Shown: positions 25,217-34,276 of the stretch, piece after piece | Layout: each line of letters begins with the position of its first letter | Numbering within the stretch: position 1 is the stretch's first letter | Assembly (NCBI RefSeq): GCF_002807015.1 | Contig: NZ_NIPO01000001.1 | Location: 619,936-683,935 of the forward strand | Direction: 5' to 3' | DNA from: Avrilella dinanensis | GTDB lineage: Bacteria; Bacteroidota; Bacteroidia; Flavobacteriales; Flavobacteriaceae | Length of the DNA stretch: 64,000 nt | The notes under the pieces: generated by a model | What the model saw: only the letters and a program-made list of their open reading frames with translations | Databases searched by the model: none | Told to the model about the DNA's origin: nothing | Made by a program: the position numbers and the translations under genes

Positions 25217-26170
25217 ATGAGTTTTTTTAAACGTTTATTTTCATCAGAAAAAAAAGAAACTTTAGATAAAGGACTGGAAAAATCCAAAAGCTCTTTCTTT
25301 TCAAAGCTGACAAAGGCTGTTGCCGGAAAATCCAAAGTGGACGATGAGGTGTTGGACGACCTTGAAGATGTGCTGATTACCTCAGATGTTGGCGTAAACA
25401 CCACTTTGAAAATTATTGAAAAAATAGAAGAAAGAGTTGCTCGTGACAAATATACAGGCACAAGCGAGCTCAACGATATATTGCGAGAAGAAATCATGGC
25501 ATTGCTTTCCGAAACCAGTTCTGGAGAAGAAACGGAATTCTCTGTGCCTCAGGATAAAAAACCGTATGTAATTATGGTTGTAGGTGTGAACGGAGTTGGG
25601 AAAACAACAACCATCGGAAAACTGGCGTACCAGTTTAAAAAAGCGGGGAAAAAAGTCGTGCTTGGTGCGGCAGATACCTTCCGGGCAGCAGCTATCGACC
25701 AGTTGCAGATTTGGGCAGACCGTGTTGATGTGCCAATCGTTAGGCAAAATATGGGCAGCGACCCCGCATCTGTGGCGTTTGATACTTTGCAATCTGCTGT
25801 GGCACAAAATGCCGATGTGGTCATCATCGATACAGCCGGACGGTTGCACAACAAAGTCAATCTGATGAACGAGCTTTCCAAAATCAAAAGGGTAATGCAA
25901 AAGGTAATTCCTGACGCACCGCATGATGTGTTGCTCGTTCTCGATGGTTCGACCGGGCAGAATGCTTTTGAACAAGCCAAACAATTTACTGCCGCAACCG
26001 AAGTTACTTCCTTGGCAGTGACAAAATTAGACGGAACGGCTAAAGGTGGTGTCGTTATTGGTATTTCAGACCAGTTCCAGATTCCGGTAAAATATATCGG
26101 CGTAGGAGAAGGTATTGAAGATTTACAAGTGTTTAATAAATACGAATTTGTAGATTCATTTTTTAAGTAA
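25217..26170 (+). CDS. ftsY: Signal recognition particle receptor FtsY
   Basis: 317 residues, the short form with little acidic A domain. The NG GTPase domain shows G1 VGVNGVGKTTTIGKLA, DTFRAAAIDQL, G3 DTAGRLHNKVNLMNEL, G4 TKLDGTAKGG and the end GVGEGIEDLQVF. It docks SRP-bound ribosomes at the inner membrane for cotranslational insertion. A weak -7 box (TATCTTTA, 25186-25193) precedes it. Its stop shares one base with the next start. Confidence 0.97.
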   Translation: MSFFKRLFSSEKKETLDKGLEKSKSSFFSKLTKAVAGKSKVDDEVLDDLEDVLITSDVGVNTTLKIIEKIEERVARDKYTGTSELNDILREEIMALLSETSSGEETEFSVPQDKKPYVIMVVGVNGVGKTTTIGKLAYQFKKAGKKVVLGAADTFRAAAIDQLQIWADRVDVPIVRQNMGSDPASVAFDTLQSAVAQNADVVIIDTAGRLHNKVNLMNELSKIKRVMQKVIPDAPHDVLLVLDGSTGQNAFEQAKQFTAATEVTSLAVTKLDGTAKGGVVIGISDQFQIPVKYIGVGEGIEDLQVFNKYEFVDSFFK

Positions 26171-26598
26171 TGAAAAAGTTTTTTGGCTTATTAATTTTTA
26201 TAGTCTTAATTGCTTCGTGTTCTCAACCGATTTCTTCAGAAGATTTAAAAAATATCAACGGATATTGGGAAATCGAAGAAGTGAAAACGCCTGATAGCCA
26301 AGCGAAAATATATGGGCAAAACACTTCTGTGGATTATATCGAACTAAAAAATAACGAAGGATTCAGACAAAAAATGATGCCACAATTCGACGGAAAATAC
26401 CTAACCAACGACCTTAAAGAAAACATTAAAATTGTAGAGGAAGAAAACAAATTTTATTTGGATTGCAGTACGGAATATGCCCAATGGCGGGAAGAAATCG
26501 TTGCGATAGATTCCACTAATCTGACCATTAAAAACGACCAGAATATTACCTATAAATACAAACGTTTTGAACCTCTCAATGTGGAAGTAAATGAGTAA
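26170..26598 (+). CDS. Lipoprotein, function unknown
   Basis: 142 residues with lipoprotein signal FIVLIASCSQ (lipidated Cys17). The mature part has NINGYWEIEEVKTPDSQAKIYGQNTSVDYIEL and a series of beta strands resembling lipocalin-like flavobacterial lipoproteins. It overlaps ftsY by one base and the next gene by eight, so the three are coupled. Confidence 0.8.
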   Translation: MKKFFGLLIFIVLIASCSQPISSEDLKNINGYWEIEEVKTPDSQAKIYGQNTSVDYIELKNNEGFRQKMMPQFDGKYLTNDLKENIKIVEEENKFYLDCSTEYAQWREEIVAIDSTNLTIKNDQNITYKYKRFEPLNVEVNE

Positions 26599-26905
26599 AA
26601 AATTTAATCCATACGAGCGAATCAAAGAAGAATCTTCAGCAGAAGAAATTGTCGGGAAATTTCTGAAAGGCTACCACCTAGATAAAGGTGTTGATGCTGT
26701 TGAGGTTAAAAATGTGTGGTACAGCGAAATGGGCAATGGCGTGAAAAGTTATACCAGAGAAGTAATATTCCGGCGAAACACACTCTTTGTGTCACTCACT
26801 TCCGCAGTCTTGCGAGAAGAGCTGAGCTACGGCAAACAGTTGATTATCCAAAAGCTCAACGAAGCCCTCGGCAAAGAAATGATTACGGATATTGTTTTCA
26901 GATAA
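26591..26905 (+). CDS. DUF721 domain protein (DciA-like)
   Basis: 104 residues: a helical start (ERIKEESSAEEIVGKFLKGYHLDKG) and a KH-like core (EVIFRRNTLFVSLTSAVLREELSYGKQLIIQKLNEALG). DUF721 proteins in other phyla (DciA) load the replicative helicase; in Bacteroidota this is inferred by domain only. It overlaps the lipoprotein gene by eight bases. Confidence 0.85.
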   Translation: MSKKFNPYERIKEESSAEEIVGKFLKGYHLDKGVDAVEVKNVWYSEMGNGVKSYTREVIFRRNTLFVSLTSAVLREELSYGKQLIIQKLNEALGKEMITDIVFR

Positions 26906-26920
26906 TTTTAGGAGCGAATA

Positions 26921-26950
26921 TTGAAGGATTAACATTTTTTTGTATCTTTA
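26921..26950 (+). promoter_or_regulatory. Promoter (TTG / TATCTTTA) of the T9SS cargo gene
   Basis: TTG at 26921-26923, a 19-base spacer and TATCTTTA at 26943-26950, 21 bases before the ATG. Confidence 0.55.
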
Positions 26951-26971
26951 TGCAAATCAAAATTGTGAGAT

Positions 26972-28285
26972 ATGAAAAAACAATTACTTTTTTTAGGGGC
27001 TTTTACAGCAATTTCATTCGGGGTGTTTGCCCAGAACAACGACAATCCGGATAATGTGAAAGTGTGGCTGAAACCAGCCGGCGGAACTACTCAAACCGGG
27101 TTGAACGGTTATATGCCGACAAAAGTCGATACCAATCAATGGTATAATTTTACCGACGAAAGTGCGAATTTCTATGTTGTTTTCCGCTCTTTTTCCAGTG
27201 AAAAAACCGATTTGGTGGACTACAATTTTGCGTGTTTCGATGCATCTTTACACACGGGAATAACCGACCCGAGAATTCCTACTAAAGATTTGATGCAGAG
27301 AAAACTGCAAACAGGTGCGATTTTTAAACACAGCCTGAATTTGCCATCATCTTACATCAATCCGACAGATAGCAAAAGCTTTTTTACGGTAAAGGAAAAC
27401 GCTGAAAATCAGATTTATGAGCTGATGTATTACGACACTTCCTTTGAGTCTGCCGACCACCAGCGGGTGCAGACGTATTTGTCGTTAAAATACGGAATAT
27501 CTTTACTGGAAAAAAACAATTATGTGAATCGTTATGGTGAGCCTGTATGGAATATCGGTTTGAACCGAAATTATAATGAACACATTTTCGGTTTGGCAAG
27601 AATTGATGATTTCGGTTTGATACAGAAACAATCGGTTAACTCATTGCAGCCGGTGTTGACAGTAACTTCTTTGTCTGATTTTGCTGATGAAGAATATATG
27701 TTGCTGGGCGATAATGCAGGTAAATTGACGTTTGTTGAGAACGAAAACGAAATGATTTTAGACCGGCAATATGTCTATCAAAATCATGGCTCAGAAAAAA
27801 ACATCGTGTTGAAATTTGATTATACCCAAATAGAAGATTTTGATACCAACAAGATATATGCTTTAAGGATAAATCACGGTTCTACCGAGCTTGATGTTGA
27901 AAAATCACAGGATTATTTAGGCAGAATCGCAGATGGAAATCTGATTTTTGACAATGTAACTGTGAACGATTACGGACTAATCACGCTGACCAATGTGACC
28001 AATGCTGCCTCTTTTGACGAAATGGAATGGGTAGTTTCTGAGAAAATGGAAATTTATCCGAATCCGGTTGAAGCTGGCGGAAAATTCCATATCGATTTGA
28101 ATTTCAATCAATCAACAGATGTTGATGTGTATATCTATCAGGTAAATGGCAAGCTGATTTCAAAAAATCGTCTCAATGCTGTGACGCAGCGAACCTTTGA
28201 ACACAGCGTGACGACTGCCGGCAATTATCTCATTATGGTATATGCCGGAGGAAAACTCAATACATTTAAGTTACTCGTTAAATAA
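26972..28285 (+). CDS. T9SS type A sorting-domain protein with DUF8202-like region
   Basis: 437 residues. A signal peptide (cut at GVFAQ) is followed by a region of about 330 residues with VQTYLSLKYGISLLE, VWNIGLNRNYNEHIFGLARIDDFGLIQKQS and LLGDNAGK, a pattern I associate with DUF8202-like segments of Bacteroidota surface proteins. The last 80 residues are a type A sorting domain: MEIYPNPVEAGGKFHIDL, then VYIYQVNGKLI and AGNYLIMVYAGGKLNTFKLLVK. It should therefore be exported by the type IX system and anchored to or released from the surface. It has its own promoter and terminator. Confidence 0.9.
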   Translation: MKKQLLFLGAFTAISFGVFAQNNDNPDNVKVWLKPAGGTTQTGLNGYMPTKVDTNQWYNFTDESANFYVVFRSFSSEKTDLVDYNFACFDASLHTGITDPRIPTKDLMQRKLQTGAIFKHSLNLPSSYINPTDSKSFFTVKENAENQIYELMYYDTSFESADHQRVQTYLSLKYGISLLEKNNYVNRYGEPVWNIGLNRNYNEHIFGLARIDDFGLIQKQSVNSLQPVLTVTSLSDFADEEYMLLGDNAGKLTFVENENEMILDRQYVYQNHGSEKNIVLKFDYTQIEDFDTNKIYALRINHGSTELDVEKSQDYLGRIADGNLIFDNVTVNDYGLITLTNVTNAASFDEMEWVVSEKMEIYPNPVEAGGKFHIDLNFNQSTDVDVYIYQVNGKLISKNRLNAVTQRTFEHSVTTAGNYLIMVYAGGKLNTFKLLVK

Positions 28286-28290
28286 AACCT

Positions 28291-28322
28291 AAAAAAAGCC
28301 TTGCACTAACAAGGCTTTTTTT
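28291..28322. terminator. Terminator after the T9SS cargo gene
   Basis: AAAAAAAGCCTTG (28291-28303) and CAAGGCTTTTTTT (28310-28322) form a 13-bp stem with a 6-nt loop. Confidence 0.92.
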
Positions 28323-28360
28323 ATGCCAGAAATTATTACTAAATTTACTCGTTTAACACA

Positions 28361-28906
28361 ATGGTTAAACCAGATAAAGTGACAGAAGAACAAGTAATTT
28401 TAGTAAACGAAAATGACGAACCTATCGGGCAGATGGACAAGTTGCAGGCACACGAAGAGGCGAGGCTTCATCGGGCTTTTTCCGTTTTTATTCTCAATGA
28501 CAATAACGAATTGATGTTGCAGCAAAGAGCAGGGCATAAATACCATTCGCCATTGTTGTGGACAAACACCTGTTGCAGTCATCAACGAATGGGGGAAACC
28601 AGCCTTTCTGCCGGAAAACGAAGGTTGGAAGAAGAAATGGGTTTTGTGACCGAACTAAAAGAGCTTTTTTCGTTTATCTACAAAGCACCTTTTGATAACG
28701 GACTGACCGAGCATGAATTTGACCATGTCATGATTGGATATTACAACGACGAACCCTGCATAAATCTTGATGAAGTAGCAGACTGGAAGTGGGAAAATCT
28801 TGATGATATCCGTGAGGATATACAACGAAATCCGGAAATTTATACCGCTTGGTTCAAGATTATTTTTGACAGATTTTATCATCATTTAGAAGCTCAAAAG
28901 AAATGA
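28361..28906 (+). CDS. idi: Isopentenyl-diphosphate delta-isomerase (type I)
   Basis: 181 residues of the Nudix-like type I enzyme that interconverts IPP and DMAPP. Metal and catalytic residues lie in AHEEARLHRAFSVFI, the active-site cysteine in TNTCCSHQ, the Nudix-like segment in GKRRLEEEMGF and the Glu in LTEHEFDHVMIG. It overlaps queD by four bases (ATGA at 28903-28906). Confidence 0.95.
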   Translation: MVKPDKVTEEQVILVNENDEPIGQMDKLQAHEEARLHRAFSVFILNDNNELMLQQRAGHKYHSPLLWTNTCCSHQRMGETSLSAGKRRLEEEMGFVTELKELFSFIYKAPFDNGLTEHEFDHVMIGYYNDEPCINLDEVADWKWENLDDIREDIQRNPEIYTAWFKIIFDRFYHHLEAQKK

Positions 28907-29313
28907 AAATAACTGTTTGCAGAAAAGCACATTTTAACGCTGCACACCGGCTCTATCGGAAGGACTGGTCTGATGAAAAGAATGAAACTGTTTTCGGGAA
29001 GTGCAACAATCCGAATTTTCACGGGCACAACTATGAATTGACGGTTGCCGTAACCGGCGAAGTCGATGCCGAAACCGGTTATGTCATGGATATGAAAGTG
29101 CTGAGTGATATTATTGAAAAAGAGGTAGAAGAACCGTTTGATCATAAAAATCTTAATCTGGACGTGCCGGAGTTTGCCAACCTCATTCCGACTGCCGAGC
29201 ATATCGCTTATGTTATCTGGCACAAACTCAGAAAAGCAATCCGGGAAGATTTGGAACTGGAAGTAACTTTGTACGAAACAGCCCGCAATTTTGTAAAATA
29301 CAATGGATTGTAA
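28903..29313 (+). CDS. queD: 6-carboxytetrahydropterin synthase (QueD / PTPS family)
   Basis: 136 residues. The zinc histidines lie in AHFNAAHRLY and FHGHNYEL, and the catalytic cysteine in GKCNNPNFHGH. DMKVLSDII, FDHKNLNLD and PTAEHIAYVIW are family blocks. It probably makes the queuosine precursor from dihydroneopterin triphosphate. Pairing with idi appears to be a flavobacterial arrangement without a known pathway link. Confidence 0.93.
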   Translation: MKITVCRKAHFNAAHRLYRKDWSDEKNETVFGKCNNPNFHGHNYELTVAVTGEVDAETGYVMDMKVLSDIIEKEVEEPFDHKNLNLDVPEFANLIPTAEHIAYVIWHKLRKAIREDLELEVTLYETARNFVKYNGL

Positions 29314-29422
29314 AAAATTAGGCTGAATTGAAAGATTAATTCGTAAATTGCACCCTTATTTAATTGAAAGTAATTTGAGTTCAGAGAACCCGAAAATATC
29401 AAAGCATTTCCATGCCTATCCG

Positions 29423-30364
29423 ATGAAGTTTATCCCTATTTTCAAAGAAAGAATATGGGGCGGAAATAAATTGAAATCGCTCGGAAAAGACATCTTTGCT
29501 GATAATATCGGCGAAAGCTGGGAGATATCTACGGTAGAAGGCGATGTGAGCGTGGTCGGAAACGGGATTTATCAGGGCAAAAAACTTGACAAGCTGGTCA
29601 ATACATACTCAGAAGATATTGTCGGAGATAAAAGTTTACAGCATTTTGGAGAGGAATTTCCCTTACTGATTAAATTTCTGGACGCTAAAACCGATTTGTC
29701 TATTCAGCTGCACCCAAATGATGATTTGGCAAAGAAAAGACACCATTCTTTCGGCAAAACGGAAATGTGGTATATTGTAGATGCCGAGCCTGAATCCAGA
29801 GTAATTCTTGGATTTAAGGAAGATAGTTCAGCGGAAGAATATCTGCAGCATCTGCAAAAAAAAACACTACCTACTATTTTGCAGGAATATCCGGTAAAAA
29901 ATGGGGAAACCTATCTGATTGAAACCGGAACGATTCACGCTATCGGTGGCGGGATATTACTGGCAGAAATCCAACAAACCTCAGATATCACATATCGGGT
30001 GTATGATTGGGACAGAACAGACAAGGACGGAAATGAACGCGAGTTGCATGTGGATTTGGCATTAGAGGCGATAGATTATAACAAAAAAGAACCAAGATTG
30101 CCGTATGAACCCCAAAAAGATACATCGGTTGAAGTAGCTCACACACCTTATTTCATTACTAATTATATCGAACTCGACAAAGAATTTCCAGTAAGACATA
30201 ACGGAGAATCTTTTAGAATTTATATTTGCACAGAAGGAAATTTCGACATTCATTATTCAGGCGGAATGATGGATATAAAACAAGGGGAAACAATTTTAAT
30301 TCCCGCAAAATTAACGAATTACCAGCTCGAAGGACGAGCAAAAATATTAGAAGTATATATTTAA
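29423..30364 (+). CDS. manA: Mannose-6-phosphate isomerase, class I
   Basis: 313 residues from ATG 29423; the frame extends upstream to a TTG at 29348, but those residues are not family-like apart from Tyr-Pro just before the Met. Zinc ligands appear in QLHPNDDLAKKRHH and KTEMWYIVDAEP. KERIWGGNKL, TIHAIGGGILLAEIQQTSDITYRVYDWDR and the cupin-like C-terminus complete the short bacterial form. It links fructose-6-P to mannose donors for the surface glycans made elsewhere. Confidence 0.93.
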   Translation: MKFIPIFKERIWGGNKLKSLGKDIFADNIGESWEISTVEGDVSVVGNGIYQGKKLDKLVNTYSEDIVGDKSLQHFGEEFPLLIKFLDAKTDLSIQLHPNDDLAKKRHHSFGKTEMWYIVDAEPESRVILGFKEDSSAEEYLQHLQKKTLPTILQEYPVKNGETYLIETGTIHAIGGGILLAEIQQTSDITYRVYDWDRTDKDGNERELHVDLALEAIDYNKKEPRLPYEPQKDTSVEVAHTPYFITNYIELDKEFPVRHNGESFRIYICTEGNFDIHYSGGMMDIKQGETILIPAKLTNYQLEGRAKILEVYI

Positions 30365-30376
30365 ATTTTTATAAAA

Positions 30377-30646
30377 ATGGCAAAAGTAAGACACTTAAAA
30401 AGAGACATCAATTTCGTAATCGGAGATTTGATTGATGCGGTATATTTTTGGGAAATAGCCAACGGAGGAAAACCAACTCCGGAATCTGACGCAATCATCG
30501 ACGATGCGATTAATCAGTTCGACACTTTGATTAGCAGAGTGAATCAGAAAGATGTAGATGATAAAAAATCACACTACAAACAAATCAATAAGGATTTGGA
30601 AGCGACAGCCAATTCGTTGGTGGACAGAATTAACGGATTATCATAG
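30377..30646 (+). CDS. Small conserved helical protein, unknown
   Basis: 89 residues, mostly helical (HLKRDINFVIGDLIDAVYFWEIAN, DDAINQFDTLISRVNQKDVDDKKSHYKQINKDLEATANSLVDRIN). I believe it is conserved in Flavobacteriia, often near manA, but I know no function. It starts 12 bases after manA. Confidence 0.75.
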   Translation: MAKVRHLKRDINFVIGDLIDAVYFWEIANGGKPTPESDAIIDDAINQFDTLISRVNQKDVDDKKSHYKQINKDLEATANSLVDRINGLS

Positions 30647-30715
30647 TCAATTTTTTTGGGTGCAAATGTTGCAATAATAAAAAACTGTGTTATATTTGCA
30701 CCCATATTTTGAAAC

Positions 30716-30789
30716 GCCGATGTAGCTCAGCTGGCTAGAGCAGCTGATTTGTAATCAGCAGGTCGTGGGTTCGAGTCCCTCTATCGGCT
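30716..30789 (+). tRNA. tRNA-Thr (anticodon TGT)
   Basis: A 74-nt cloverleaf. The acceptor GCCGATG pairs with TATCGGC (one G-T), the anticodon stem GCTGA/TCAGC holds the loop TTTGTAA, and the T arm contains GGTTCGAGTCC. CCA is not encoded. Confidence 0.95.
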
Positions 30790-30816
30790 CAAAGGTTTTG
30801 AAGTTTTTAAATTGTT

Positions 30817-30890
30817 GCCTCTGTAGCTCAGCTGGCTAGAGCAGCTGATTTGTAATCAGCAGGTCGTGGGTTCGAGTCCCTCCAGAGGCT
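30817..30890 (+). tRNA. tRNA-Thr (anticodon TGT), second copy
   Basis: The body is identical to the copy 27 bases upstream from position 8 to the T arm, but the acceptor stem differs: GCCTCTG pairs fully with CAGAGGC. CCA is not encoded. Confidence 0.95.
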
Positions 30891-30895
30891 CTAAG

Positions 30896-30923
30896 AACGC
30901 TCCGAATTTCGGAGCGTTTTTTT
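30896..30923 (+). terminator. Terminator after the tRNA pair
   Basis: AACGCTCCGAA (30896-30906) and TTCGGAGCGTT (30908-30918), followed by T-run. Confidence 0.85.
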
Positions 30924-30969
30924 GTTTGGATATTTTTATATAACTTACATTATCTTTTAAAGGGTTTGT

Positions 30970-32484
30970 ATGAAGTTTTTATATTTTGTTTTTGTTGTTT
31001 TATTGTCATCTTCGGTTCAATCACAGACTATATCGGGAACAGTAACAGACGAAAAAGGAAGTCCTATTGCAGATGTTTCTGTGTTTTTTGATAATTCTAC
31101 CATAGAAACTGTTACAAAATCAGATGGAAGTTTTTCTATTCTGATTCCGGAAAATAATAGAAATTTGCTGGTTTTTAGCGGTTTTGGATATAAATATTAT
31201 ATTGTTGAAAATCCCAAACCCCAAGACAATTTACAAATCAGTTTACAGTTGGAGGATAACGAACTGGAAGAATTAGTTATTAATCGGGCTGACTTTTCGA
31301 GAAAAGAATTTCTTCGAGCCTTTCGTTACTTTTTCATCGGAAACACCAAAAATGCCAAACGAACCAAAATACTAAACGAAGAAGTGCTTTCATTCTATTT
31401 CGATAAAAATTCTAATACTTTTTATGCGTATGCAGATCAACCTATAAAAGTGGAAAACAAAAAATTAGCCTATGATATTCTTTTTCATTTAGATACTTTT
31501 GAAGTACAATATAATCGGATTAGTTTAGACCCAGACATCTATTTTAGCAGTCATTTTTTTGGATATATGCAATATCGTGACAAAGCCGACGGCAACAAGA
31601 AAAGTCTTAAAAATCGACAAAAAACCTATAATAATTCTTCAATGGCTTTTTTCACCGAGTTGGCAAATAATGAAATTGGAACAGGGAGTTTTATTCTTGC
31701 TGTAAACGGTTTGGCGATTGATTCGGATGAATATTTTGATGTGAAAAAAGGAGAGGATTACTTATTGGATCTAAAGAAAATTCCGACTCGAAAAAAACCG
31801 GTCTATTCAGAAAAATCAGTTGTCAACGGAGTTTTTGATCCTAATTTAGTAACCGATTATGAAGAAATAGAAGTGCCTTTTGTTGTGCTGAATAAAGATA
31901 CGCAGGAACAATCGCAGTTGTATTTTCAGCAACAAAAAATCAATATAGATGCAAAAGGAAATCTGCAAGACCCAAAAGCAGTTTTTTTTAGTGGCTATTT
32001 TGGCGAGTTGAAAGTGGCTGATATGTTACCGTTGGATTATGAGCCAATAAAATCGCCGAAAAAGAACGATCTGGAAAAAAAATCAAAAATGCCTACTTAT
32101 TCTGATTTTGAAAAAGAAGCTATTGATTTTTATTCTTCAAAAGAATATATGTCACACGTCAAGGCACGTAAACATTTCTTTGACAAGTTGAAAGTTGAAT
32201 ATAATTATAAAGTTCACGAACCCTTTGCCCTTTGGATTGATGAGAATTTAAGTAATACTTCCTTTGTTTCTACAGAAGAGGGGATAAATCTTCATAAGAA
32301 CTTTGTTTCTACTTATAAAGCTATAAAAAATAAGCAGGAGGATATTGAAAAAAAGGAGGATTACTTTGAGCAGGTCTATGGAGAAAAAAAGTTTAACGAA
32401 ATGTATTCAAAAGCTATTATAGAAGGTGTTTTAAATAAAGCTGAATTTGACCAAACCAAAATAGAGCAGTCTCTTTCTCATTAA
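30970..32484 (+). CDS. Carboxypeptidase-regulatory-like (CarboxypepD_reg) outer-membrane-associated protein
   Basis: 504 residues. A signal peptide (cut at VQSQ) is followed by a CarboxypepD_reg-like beta sandwich (20-95: ISGTVTDEKGSPIADVSVFFDN, SDGSFSILIP). The long remainder (SRKEFLRAFRYFFIG..., ILNEEVLSFYFD, YADQPIKVENKKLAYDILFHLD) resembles the uncharacterised family whose members often lie near TonB-dependent parts. No catalytic residues are seen. It stands alone and is probably periplasmic or on the outer membrane. Confidence 0.8.
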   Translation: MKFLYFVFVVLLSSSVQSQTISGTVTDEKGSPIADVSVFFDNSTIETVTKSDGSFSILIPENNRNLLVFSGFGYKYYIVENPKPQDNLQISLQLEDNELEELVINRADFSRKEFLRAFRYFFIGNTKNAKRTKILNEEVLSFYFDKNSNTFYAYADQPIKVENKKLAYDILFHLDTFEVQYNRISLDPDIYFSSHFFGYMQYRDKADGNKKSLKNRQKTYNNSSMAFFTELANNEIGTGSFILAVNGLAIDSDEYFDVKKGEDYLLDLKKIPTRKKPVYSEKSVVNGVFDPNLVTDYEEIEVPFVVLNKDTQEQSQLYFQQQKINIDAKGNLQDPKAVFFSGYFGELKVADMLPLDYEPIKSPKKNDLEKKSKMPTYSDFEKEAIDFYSSKEYMSHVKARKHFFDKLKVEYNYKVHEPFALWIDENLSNTSFVSTEEGINLHKNFVSTYKAIKNKQEDIEKKEDYFEQVYGEKKFNEMYSKAIIEGVLNKAEFDQTKIEQSLSH

Positions 32485-32645
32485 CGGTGTAAATTAATGA
32501 AAATCGACTATTTGATAATAAATACCGGATAATTCTTATTTTATTAACGGTTGATTTTATATATACGAACTCCATAAACTTTCACTTAACCCTTTATTCA
32601 TAAGACTTACAAAGGTTTTTACCAACTATTTTTCAGTATTATGCC

Positions 32646-32690
32646 CCAAAAAGCAAAAAAACCTACAAGGTCAAGCAGACCTTGCAGGTT
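32646..32690 (-). terminator. Terminator of the carboxylase operon
   Basis: On the minus strand, AACCTGCAAGGTC and GACCTTGTAGGTT form a 13-bp stem with one mismatch and loop TGCTT, then a long T-run. On the plus strand the arms are 32660-32672 and 32678-32690. Confidence 0.85.
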
Positions 32691-32729
32691 CTAATATCTA
32701 AAATCTAGTATCTAACTTCTAATAACAGA

Positions 32730-34271
32730 CTACAACGGAATGTTTCCGTGTTTGCGGTTAGGCATAGCTACTTCTTTATTTTCTAACATTTTGAATGCTT
32801 TGATTAATTTTCTGCGTGTATCTTGTGGGAAGATGACTTCGTCAATAAATCCACGTTGAGCTGCACGGTATGGGTTAGCGAATTTCTCCGCGTATTCGGC
32901 TTCTTTCTCGGCTAATTTGGCCGCTGGATCAGCTGCTTCGGCAATTTCTCGTTTAAAGATGATTTCTGATGCTCCTTTTGCTCCCATAACTGCAATTTCC
33001 GCACCAGGCCAAGCAAAGTTCATATCGGCACCAATGTGTTTTGAATTCATCACGTCGTAAGCACCACCGTACGCTTTACGTGTAATTACGGTAACTTTTG
33101 GAACCGTAGCTTCTGATAAAGCATACAATAATTTCGCTCCATGAACAATAATTCCGTTCCATTCCTGGTCTGTTCCTGGTAAGAAACCTGGCACATCTAC
33201 CAATACTAATAACGGAATGTTGAATGCATCGCAAAAACGCACAAAGCGAGCCGATTTTATCGATGAATTTACATCTAAACAACCTGCTAAAAACATTGGA
33301 TTGTTGGCTACAATACCTACTGATTTTCCGCCGATACGAGCAAATCCAACAATGATGTTTTCTGCGTAGTTTTTATGAATTTCATAGAAAGAATCCTCAT
33401 CAATCACATTGTTGATAACATCGTGCATATCGTAAGGTTTGTTCGCGTTATCAGGAACAATCGTATTCAATTGCTCACGTAATTCGTCACGTAATTCGTA
33501 GGGTAAATCTTCAACAACTTCTTGATTGTTTTGCGGAATATAACTCAACAAACGTTTTACGTCTTCTAAACATTCTACATCGTTTGCAGAAGTGGTATGA
33601 GCCACGCCCGATTTTGTAGAATGCGTTGATGCTCCTCCTAATTCTTCAGCAGAAACTGTTTCGTTTGTAACAGTTTTTACAACGTTTGGACCTGTTACGA
33701 ACATATAAGAAGAACCTTCAACCATCATGGTGAAATCGGTCATCGCAGGCGAATACACCGCACCACCAGCACAAGGTCCCATAATCGCAGAAATTTGAGG
33801 AATAACTCCCGATGCCTGAACGTTACGGAAGAAGATGTCTGCATATCCACCTAACGAACGAACGCCTTCTTGAATACGAGCTCCACCAGAATCATTTAAT
33901 CCAATCATTGGTGCACCCACTTTCAATGCCATATCCATTACTTTACAGATTTTTTCTGCGTGTGTTTCAGATAAAGCTCCACCAAAAACAGTAAAATCCT
34001 GAGCGAAAGCATACACTAAACGTCCGTTTACTGTTCCGTAACCTGTAATGACACCATCGCCTAAATAATGCTCTTTATCCAAACCAAAATCTTTGGTACG
34101 GTGTGTTACAAAAGCCCCGATTTCTTCGAAAGAACCTTCGTCAAAGAAATACTCAATACGCTCACGAGCCGTTAATTTCTTTTTTCCGTGTTGTGCATCG
34201 ATACGCTTTTGTCCTCCGCCTAATTGGGCTTCGGCTAATTTTTTATTTAATATTTCGAATTTTGTATTCAT
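32730..34271 (-). CDS. Acyl-CoA carboxylase carboxyltransferase subunit (PccB type)
   Basis: 513 residues, full-length crotonase-fold carboxyltransferase. Blocks include [56 protein letters not shown] (oxyanion-hole glycines) and [26 protein letters not shown]. With the biotin carboxylase and biotin carrier genes upstream it forms a propionyl-CoA or related acyl-CoA carboxylase. It is last in the minus-strand operon. Its first 15 coding bases recur at the start of the DUF1016 gene just upstream. Confidence 0.93.
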   Translation of the reverse strand: MNTKFEILNKKLAEAQLGGGQKRIDAQHGKKKLTARERIEYFFDEGSFEEIGAFVTHRTKDFGLDKEHYLGDGVITGYGTVNGRLVYAFAQDFTVFGGALSETHAEKICKVMDMALKVGAPMIGLNDSGGARIQEGVRSLGGYADIFFRNVQASGVIPQISAIMGPCAGGAVYSPAMTDFTMMVEGSSYMFVTGPNVVKTVTNETVSAEELGGASTHSTKSGVAHTTSANDVECLEDVKRLLSYIPQNNQEVVEDLPYELRDELREQLNTIVPDNANKPYDMHDVINNVIDEDSFYEIHKNYAENIIVGFARIGGKSVGIVANNPMFLAGCLDVNSSIKSARFVRFCDAFNIPLLVLVDVPGFLPGTDQEWNGIIVHGAKLLYALSEATVPKVTVITRKAYGGAYDVMNSKHIGADMNFAWPGAEIAVMGAKGASEIIFKREIAEAADPAAKLAEKEAEYAEKFANPYRAAQRGFIDEVIFPQDTRRKLIKAFKMLENKEVAMPNRKHGNIPL

Positions 34272-34276
34272 TGTTT

